64,000 nt of DNA from Actinospineispora acaciae DSM 45401. GTDB taxonomy: Bacteria; Actinomycetota; Actinomycetes; Mycobacteriales; Pseudonocardiaceae. The DNA lies in contig NZ_JIAI01000010.1 in assembly GCF_000620785.1 (NCBI RefSeq), forward strand, positions 186,001 through 250,000. The letters run 5' to 3'. The position numbers and the translations under genes were made by a program. Positions 59,701-64,000 of this stretch are shown here, one piece after another. The stretch's first letter is position 1. Each line of letters starts with the position of its first letter. The notes beneath the pieces are model-generated. The model was not told the origin of the DNA, did not search any database, and saw only the letters and a program-made list of their open reading frames with translations.

Positions 59701-60384
59701 CCGCAGCACGCGGTCGCCCGCGTCGCAGAGCATCGTGGGCGCGGACGGCAGCGGCAGCGCTTCGATCGAGACCGACGCCGAGGGCGGGGCGGCCGGCGGC
59801 GGGGTCGGAGGAGTCGACGGCGGCGGGGTCGGCGGCACTAACGCTCGCGTCGCGCCGGAGTCCGGTCCGGCGCTGCCCGGCCCCGCGGGAGCGGCAGGCG
59901 GCGCGACCTTCTGCGTCGCCGATGCGGCCCGCGCGTTCGCAACCCCGGCCTGGTTGCCCGCGCCGGCGGGCTTGGCACCCGAAGGCGCGCCAGCCGAGGG
60001 GGCGGCACCGCCCGCACCGCCCGCACCGGGCGCGGCGCCGGCACCAGAACCCAGCGGGCCGACCGAACCCTGTCCGCCGTTCGAACCGGGCGCGCCGCGC
60101 GGGGCCTGGCCGTTCCCGGGGACCTGCGCGTTCCCGGGATTACCGTGGCGCGAGCGGGCCGGCGCGGCGGGGGCGCCAGGGCCGGCGATACCGGCCGGTG
60201 AGTCCGGGATCGACGAGTATCCGGGGGCGACCAGCGGATTGGGTTGCGAGTCGGAGACCTGGGCGGGCACCAGGCCGTGCCTTCCGGCGGCCCCGTTCCG
60301 TATCCCGGTCGTCGACCCCGCTCCCCCTCGTCCGCCCGGACCCCCACCCCTCTGGGAGTCGAGCCACTGCCCGAGGTCGGCCAC
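56716..60384 (-). CDS. PAS-GGDEF-EAL protein with repetitive tail
   Basis: The 1222-residue protein starts with a long Gly/Pro/Ala-rich region to about residue 225. At least two PAS-like domains follow, then a GGDEF domain whose signature is SGDEF (RLSGDEFVVV), with no RxxD inhibitory site before it. A complete EAL domain comes next: EALIRW, NLAGLL, ELVETSLV, DDFGTGYSS, VKVDRTFV and EGVET. The tail holds at least four DRPxSGRRAA-like repeats and polyproline. It likely degrades c-di-GMP; synthesis by the altered GGDEF is uncertain. Start GTG 60384 with GAAGGGGAA upstream. No membrane helices are seen. Confidence 0.9.
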   Translation of the reverse strand: MADLGQWLDSQRGGGPGGRGGAGSTTGIRNGAAGRHGLVPAQVSDSQPNPLVAPGYSSIPDSPAGIAGPGAPAAPARSRHGNPGNAQVPGNGQAPRGAPGSNGGQGSVGPLGSGAGAAPGAGGAGGAAPSAGAPSGAKPAGAGNQAGVANARAASATQKVAPPAAPAGPGSAGPDSGATRALVPPTPPPSTPPTPPPAAPPSASVSIEALPLPSAPTMLCDAGDRVLRVNAALLRMAGRDPRLPNAADGIVGRPLSQLVVGPDGDARLVRPDGALARVRVVRWALPNVGPDGLRAVMLIDAAAAAPPVARRDDADREIAELQRLAKVGGWSYDLRTGALHRSVALVELYRDIGLEPDAQPNGSIELEQVAALCTVLRDQAAKPGDKAADTNKATDEHQIERRTVPSPHSPAGLDERSSAGRSDLGAGRAVPPSEHVLSCRATVERNAEGAPVRLVGTVQDVTERWVAEQRIGRATQRYLDLVSIAPVGVGVFNRTGHLVDANGALCALLGVSGERLRGVSARSLAVEPTAAGNTPQDGEDEELAFLRRPRPGGPTGYRVPQYAIRRADGTSVWCELSVTVSIGDDGRPFWLVVFTDISERRRAADVLRMSGTHDELTRLPNRSSVTARLGRLLAGPDRHKIAVLCCDLDDFKRVNTALGHAAGDQVLIMLAARLQRELPVGCSPARLSGDEFVVVCDDVLAFGGVPKLAETVSALLRGPVEVDGQVVRVSAAIGVATPADGDGRIGVTSAEDLLRFADAAMYDAKGRGAGQLGFVTAETATSANNQLRLEDELREAIATDGLALHYQPVVGPDGTVRSAEALIRWPHPERGMLFPGEFIPVAERGGLLRELDKWVLRTAAKEAAGWPAHNRRPVSVAVNLAGLLPGDDDFLPTVRTTLAESGLNGDRLVLELVETSLVSLPKRTLAAMSELAGLGVRFAVDDFGTGYSSLSRIKELPAQIVKVDRTFVSGISSDPADFAVARAVVQMASAMGRYCVAEGVETAEQFHALRGLGVDAYQGWLFAKAMDPSAFRSVLTGPTLPTPDGETPSPPDGMATQALPTGAKMPEPIDIRGLDRPAGRRAAPPDSERPDLPRRAAPAGTDRPDTGRRAATDRPESGRRRAASDRPDSGRRAAPPATDRPETGRRAAPTGGDLPRRSTPERPDGPRRSAPPPPPPAPPKPPGRPSAPPRRPDPTRDGGPETKFDLLAGLPPPPPKSDPLAP

Positions 60385-60710
60385 GTGTTCCCCTTCACGG
60401 TCCGAATTCACGCCCGCGTGGACGTTGTCACCCGGCCCAACGAGCCATGGCAACAAAAGGTCCGGGGGTCTCACTCGTGTAGGTGACAAACTATCGGCCG
60501 GGTGCGCGGACGGTCCCTCACGAAGGGTTACTGCCCGTGAAGGCCCGCGGATTTGCCCAGGTCGAGCCGCATCGCCATGCTACCGTCCGTGACCGGTGTG
60601 ATCACAACCCGCGTGCACCGATTGGGGTGATCAACCGGCCGCCGTGCCCCCACCACACCGGTGACCGCGTTCCGGTGAAACCCGTTCTCGCCGGCGCGTC
60701 GCGGTCGGCA
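60385..60710. other. Intergenic region between the GGDEF/EAL and TetR genes
   Basis: No gene is supported. A perfect palindrome TGTGATCACA lies at 60597-60606, with a further GTGATCA at 60628-60634. It carries the promoter of the GGDEF/EAL gene on the minus strand. I do not recognise a riboswitch. Confidence 0.45.
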
Positions 60711-61319
60711 CTACCGCCGGGGCACCGCCGCGCCCAGGGCGCGCAGCAGGTGCTCGGCGAGGTCTTCCAGGTAGGCGGCGGTCACCGGGACGCCTCGGAC
60801 GTTGGCGCGCCAGTAGATCGGGGCGGCGACCAGGTCCAGGGCGAGCTCGACGTCGAGGTCCGAGGGCAGCTCGCCGCGCTCGACGGCGCGACGCAGGGTG
60901 GCCGCCCCCAGCGCCCGCCTCGGCTCGCCGACCGCGTCCCGCATGGCCTCGGCCAGGTCCGGGTTGCGCGCCGCCTCGGCGGTCAGGTCCGGCAGGATCG
61001 TCGCGGTCCTCGGATGCGCCAGCCACTCGTGGATGGCGTGCAGCGTGGCGAGCAGGTCGCCGCGCAGCGACCCGGTGTCCGGGACCTCGGCGCGCGGCAC
61101 GCTGAACTCCGAGATCACCGTGACCACCATGTCCCGCTTGGCCGGCCAGCGGCGGTACAGCGCGCTCTTGCCGACGCCCGCGCGCCTGGCCACCGCCTCC
61201 ATGGACAGCCGCCCGTAGCCGCGCTCGGCCAGCTCGTCCAGCACGGCCTCGGTGATCGCGCGGGTCACCCGGGACTGGAGTACGGCAGCGCCGGTCGGCG
61301 CGCGGCGGGTCTCGGTCAC
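60711..61319 (-). CDS. TetR-family transcriptional regulator
   Basis: The 202-residue repressor has the helix-turn-helix at about residues 20-65 (TEAVLDELAERGYGRLSMEAVARRAG, KSALYRRWPAKRDMV). The C-terminal domain is of the TetR_C_16-like type (YWRANVRGVPVTAAYLEDL). It is divergent from an alpha/beta hydrolase, with two GGACGGTAC-type palindromes between them, so it probably represses both. Start GTG. Confidence 0.92.
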   Translation of the reverse strand: MTETRRAPTGAAVLQSRVTRAITEAVLDELAERGYGRLSMEAVARRAGVGKSALYRRWPAKRDMVVTVISEFSVPRAEVPDTGSLRGDLLATLHAIHEWLAHPRTATILPDLTAEAARNPDLAEAMRDAVGEPRRALGAATLRRAVERGELPSDLDVELALDLVAAPIYWRANVRGVPVTAAYLEDLAEHLLRALGAAVPRR

Positions 61320-61336
61320 GGTCTCAGCATACGTGT

Positions 61337-61390
61337 GGACGGTACGTACCCGTCCCGTCTACATTGAGATAGGACGGTACGGTTCCGTCC
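61337..61390. promoter_or_regulatory. Two GGACGGTAC...CCGTCC operators
   Basis: GGACGGTACGTACCCGTCC (61337-61355) and GGACGGTACGGTTCCGTCC (61372-61390) are near-palindromes 35 bp apart in the TetR/hydrolase divergent promoter. They are likely sites of the TetR protein. Confidence 0.8.
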
Positions 61391-61415
61391 CGTCCAAATT
61401 CTGGGAGGAGGCGGC

Positions 61416-62639
61416 ATGCGCGCCGTGCTGTTCGAGGACGACAAGCAGTTCTGGTTCGAGACGCTGCGGGTGTTCGGCAACGCCAGCTACGGCGGTGCGG
61501 ACTTCGGCGAGGTGCTGGCCACCGCCGAACGGATCACCCCCGGCGACTACGACGGCTGGCACGACGCCTGGCTGGCCACCGCCGAGCGGGTCGGCGGGGA
61601 GGCTTCGCGCGCGCAGGCCGCCGGGCACCCGGTCAGCGCCCGCGACGGCCACCTCCGCGCGTCCACGTACTTCCGTACCGCCGAGTTCTTCCTGCACGAC
61701 AACCCGAGCGACCCGCGCATCGCGTACGCCTACGACAGGTCGGTGGAGCACTTCCGGGCGGCGGCGCGGCTGTTCCGGCCGGCGATCGAGCCGGTGACGA
61801 TCCCGTACGGCTCGATCGCCGGGGCGGCGCTGCACGGCTACTTCTACCGCGCCGGCGACGGGTCCGAGCCGCGCCCGACCGTGATGATGCACAGCGGGTT
61901 CGACGGCAGCGCCGAGGAGGTGCACTTCGTCGGCGCGTGGGCCGCCGTGGAGCGCGGCTACCACGTGCTGAGCTTCGACGGGCCCGGCCAGCCCAGCGCC
62001 ATCCACCGCTACGGCCTGCCGTTCCGGCCGGACTGGGAGCACGCGGTGGCGCCGGTGCTGGACCACCTGGCCACCCGGCCCGAGGTCGACATGACGCGGG
62101 TCGCGCTGCTGGGGCAGAGCCTCGGCGGGATGCTCGCGCCGCGCGCCGCCGCGTTCGAGCCCCGGATCGCCGCGGTCATCGCCGTCGACGGGGTGTACGA
62201 CGCCGCCGCCGCGGTGACCGCCATGTTCCCGCTCGACGCCGACGAGCTGGCCCGCCGCGCCCGCGCGCCGCGCGACGACGAGCTGGACGACATGCTGCGC
62301 ACGGCCATCGAGACCAACCCGACGGCGCGGTGGGCCTTCGGGCACGGCCAGTACGTGATGGGCGCCGACTCGCCCCGGCGGTTCCTGGCCAGCTACCTCG
62401 ACTACCACCTGCGCGACGGGGTGGCCGAGCGGATCGCCTGCCCCACCCTGGTCTGCTCGGCCGCCGACGACCTGTTCTTCGAGGGCCAGCCGCAGCGGCT
62501 GTTCGAGCACCTGACCTGCCCGAAGACGCTGCTGGAGTTCACCGCCGAGGAGGGCGCCGACGCGCACTGCCACGTCGGCGCGCAACGGCTCGCGCTGGCG
62601 CGCATCTACGACTGGCTCGACGACGTCCTGCACCCGTGA
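61416..62639 (+). CDS. Alpha/beta hydrolase (FrsA/DHPON-hydrolase-like)
   Basis: The 407-residue enzyme has an N-terminal helical cap (FWFETLRVFGNASYGGADFGE) and a C-terminal hydrolase core. The nucleophile elbow is GQSLGG at about residue 233, the acid residue is in CSAADDLFFEG, and a His lies in the DAHCHVGAQ stretch. It resembles the carbon-carbon or ester hydrolases related to 2,6-dihydroxypseudooxynicotine hydrolase. The divergent TetR gene and paired operators suggest substrate-induced expression. Start ATG with GGGAGGAGG. The stop lies within a dispersed palindrome. Confidence 0.9.
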   Translation: MRAVLFEDDKQFWFETLRVFGNASYGGADFGEVLATAERITPGDYDGWHDAWLATAERVGGEASRAQAAGHPVSARDGHLRASTYFRTAEFFLHDNPSDPRIAYAYDRSVEHFRAAARLFRPAIEPVTIPYGSIAGAALHGYFYRAGDGSEPRPTVMMHSGFDGSAEEVHFVGAWAAVERGYHVLSFDGPGQPSAIHRYGLPFRPDWEHAVAPVLDHLATRPEVDMTRVALLGQSLGGMLAPRAAAFEPRIAAVIAVDGVYDAAAAVTAMFPLDADELARRARAPRDDELDDMLRTAIETNPTARWAFGHGQYVMGADSPRRFLASYLDYHLRDGVAERIACPTLVCSAADDLFFEGQPQRLFEHLTCPKTLLEFTAEEGADAHCHVGAQRLALARIYDWLDDVLHP

Positions 62640-62677
62640 GTGGTTAGCGTTGCTATAGCCACGCTAACCACTCACGG
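62634..62677. repeat. GTGAGTGGTTAG palindrome, copy 4 (probable terminator)
   Basis: A 17-bp perfect stem (CCGTGAGTGGTTAGCGT) closes a loop that itself contains GCTATAGC. As in copy 1, the TGA stop of the upstream gene is part of the stem. Confidence 0.88.
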
Positions 62678-62719
62678 CTATTGCGGTCACCTCCGCGGCG
62701 GCCGGCCCGTCGAGGGGGC

Positions 62720-63100
62720 ATGGGTATCGCATATGTTGTCGTCGCCGGCGTCACGATCCTGGCGAACGCGGGCATCGCGGCGGCGGACTTCGCTCGGGCG
62801 CGGTTCGTTCTCGACAACTCCGCCGAGGTCGGCGTGCCGGTCTCGTGGCTGCCGGGGCTGGCGGTGCTGAAGGCGGCCGGCGCGGCGGGGTTGTTGCTGG
62901 GGCTGCTCGGGGTGCCGGTGATCGGCACGGCGGCCGCTTTCGGGCTGGTGGCGTTCTTCGTCGGCGCGGTGATCGCGCACGTGCGCGCCCGGGTGTTCTA
63001 CAACATCGCCTTCCCGGGGGCGTTCCTGGCGCTGGCCGCCGCGTCCCTGGTGCTGTCGATCGCGGTGGGGGACGCGGCGGCCGACCTGGGCGTCGGTTAG
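62720..63100 (+). CDS. DoxX-like small membrane protein
   Basis: The 126-residue protein has four membrane helices (AYVVVAGVTILANAGIAAADF, LAVLKAAGAAGLLLGLLG, AAAFGLVAFFVGAVIAHV, AFLALAAASLVLSIAV). The DoxX-family pattern VPVSWLPGLAVLKAAGAAGL is present. Such proteins form membrane oxidoreductase complexes or have unknown roles. ATG 62720 has GAGGGGG just upstream. It overlaps the convergent malic enzyme gene by 4 bp. Confidence 0.85.
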   Translation: MGIAYVVVAGVTILANAGIAAADFARARFVLDNSAEVGVPVSWLPGLAVLKAAGAAGLLLGLLGVPVIGTAAAFGLVAFFVGAVIAHVRARVFYNIAFPGAFLALAAASLVLSIAVGDAAADLGVG

Positions 63101-64000
63101 GACTGCGCGGCGGCGCGGGCGACGGCGGTGGCGACCGTGGAGGCCACCCGGGGGTCGAACGGGCTGGGCACGATCCGGTCGGTGGCCAGGTCGTCGGTGG
63201 CCACCTCGAAGATCGCCTCGGCGGCGGCCAGCTTCATCGCGTCGGTGATCCGGGTGGCGCCGGCGTCCAGCGCGCCCCGGAACACGCCGGGGAAGGCCAA
63301 CACGTTGTTGATCTGGTTCGGGAAGTCGCTGCGGCCGGTGGCGACCACGGGGGCGTAGCGGGCGGCGACGTCCGGGTTCACCTCCGGGTCGGGGTTGGAC
63401 AGCGCGAACACCATCGGGTCCGGCGCCATCGTGGCCAGCAGCTCCTCGGGCAGGGTGGCGCAGGACAGCCCGATGAACACGTCGGCGCCGGGCAGCGCGT
63501 CGGCCACCCCGCCGCTGATCCGGCGCGGGTTGGTGCGCTCGGCCAGGTCGGCCTTGACCGGGTTCATCCCGTCCCGGCCGGGCACCAGCACGCCGCGCGA
63601 GTCCAGCACCGTGACGTCGGTGACGCCGGCGGCGAGCAGGATCTCCGCGCAGGCCACCCCGGCCGCGCCGGCGCCGGTGATGACGACCTTCAACGGCGGC
63701 AGCTCGCGCCCGAGGGCGGCGCACCCGCCGCGCAGCGCGGCCAGCACCACGATCGCGGTGCCGTGCTGGTCGTCGTGCATGACCGGGCAGTCCAGCGCCT
63801 CGGTGACCCGGCGCTCCAGCTCGAAGCAGCGCGGCGCGGAGATGTCCTCCAGGTTCACCGCGCCGAAGCTGGGCCGCAGCCGCACCAGCGTCTCGACGAT
63901 CTCGTCCACGTCGGTGGTGTCCAGCACGATCGGGATCGAGTTCAGCCCGCCGAAGGTCTTGAACAGCGCCGCCTTGCCCTCCATCACGGGCAGCGCGGCG
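63097..64000 (-). CDS. NAD(P)-dependent malic enzyme, C-terminal part (5' end outside window)
   Basis: Malic enzyme converts malate to pyruvate and CO2. The visible 300 codons read through the window edge as ALP-V-MEGKAALF, an internal family position, so the start lies to the right. The metal site NLEDISAPRCFELE, the HDDQHGTAI loop, the dinucleotide fold VVITGAGAAGVACAEIL and FALSNPDPEV are all present. The 3' end overlaps the convergent DoxX-like gene. The cofactor (NAD or NADP) cannot be decided. Confidence 0.93.
   Translation of the reverse strand, partial: AALPVMEGKAALFKTFGGLNSIPIVLDTTDVDEIVETLVRLRPSFGAVNLEDISAPRCFELERRVTEALDCPVMHDDQHGTAIVVLAALRGGCAALGRELPPLKVVITGAGAAGVACAEILLAAGVTDVTVLDSRGVLVPGRDGMNPVKADLAERTNPRRISGGVADALPGADVFIGLSCATLPEELLATMAPDPMVFALSNPDPEVNPDVAARYAPVVATGRSDFPNQINNVLAFPGVFRGALDAGATRITDAMKLAAAEAIFEVATDDLATDRIVPSPFDPRVASTVATAVARAAAQS

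Noticed and set aside
60597..60606. TGTGATCACA considered as a Crp site
   Set aside because: Crp-type sites need a six-base spacer between TGTGA and TCACA; the halves here overlap directly.
1..64000. CRISPR array, prophage, insertion sequence or integrative element
   Set aside because: No regularly spaced direct repeats with unique spacers, no transposase, integrase, phage structural or conjugation genes, and no tRNA-associated attachment site were seen.

Overview
The window is 64 kb of very GC-rich DNA with strong third-position GC bias, from an actinomycete, most likely a Pseudonocardiales genus (Saccharothrix/Actinokineospora/Lentzea-like). Pointers are the single-chain 2-oxoglutarate decarboxylase/dehydrogenase Kgd, an F420-type luciferase-like oxidoreductase, a Scr1-type regulator with a DUF397 partner, an AfsR/SARP regulator, a DUF6104 small protein, many GTG starts and many ATGA/GTGA gene overlaps. 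It reads as ordinary chromosome: no transposase, integrase, tRNA, rRNA or CRISPR array was seen. Both edges cut a gene (surE on the left, malic enzyme on the right).

Layout. 0-8 kb: surE, a GlxA-type regulator, an F420-type oxidoreductase, a membrane protein, an acyl-CoA ligase, the Scr1/DUF397 pair with two small overlapping genes, and a cysteine dioxygenase-rhodanese operon preceded by a 26-codon leader ORF ending in Cys-Cys. 8-17.5 kb: an esterase-like protein that has lost its catalytic serine, an ABC-2 transporter followed by malQ, a cysteine-free IscA-like protein and a fused asymmetric ABC exporter. 17.5-26 kb: an amino-acid permease, kgd and an AfsR-like regulator. 26-34 kb: an O-antigen-ligase-like protein, a NodS-like methyltransferase, an MFS pump/HxlR pair, a hydrolase, a LysM/I36 secreted-protein operon and a DUF6104 gene. 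34-38 kb: a four-gene operon of a soluble FtsK/EccC-like ATPase with three small helical proteins. 38-43 kb: a LysR gene between two class A beta-lactamase-fold genes, a DinB protein and a TetR/enoyl-CoA hydratase pair. 43-49 kb: an IclR-RidA operon divergent from D-amino-acid deaminase, N-acyl-D-amino-acid deacylase and GntP permease genes. 49-64 kb: an amidase, a beta-helix lipoprotein, two broken genes joined at a deletion scar, an osmoprotectant ABC operon, a GGDEF/EAL protein, a TetR/hydrolase pair, a DoxX-like gene and malic enzyme.

The strongest unexplained signal is repetitive. Three unrelated dispersed element families occur. (1) A 44-nt element made of two 22-nt direct repeats has five copies. 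Two are intergenic and contain an in-frame TGA. Three lie inside conserved genes (malQ, the FtsK-like ATPase, the osmoprotectant ATPase), all in the same orientation and reading frame, all without that stop, encoding the peptide pattern RESG-x-L-S-G-R-V. (2) A palindrome of about 46 nt with 17-21 bp stems has four copies at 3' ends of genes, twice supplying the gene's own stop codon. (3) A CGCACACC-type inverted repeat has four copies, three of them between convergent genes. The best candidate for an undescribed protein system is the FtsK-like ATPase operon.

Regulation can be read at several places: paired TetR-type operators at 42.3 kb and 61.35 kb, an IclR-type operator at 44.3 kb, an HxlR-type palindrome at 30.25 kb, a 15-bp hairpin against the ribosome-binding site of the ABC exporter (whose best start looks like ACG), and the Cys-Cys leader ORF upstream of cysteine dioxygenase.
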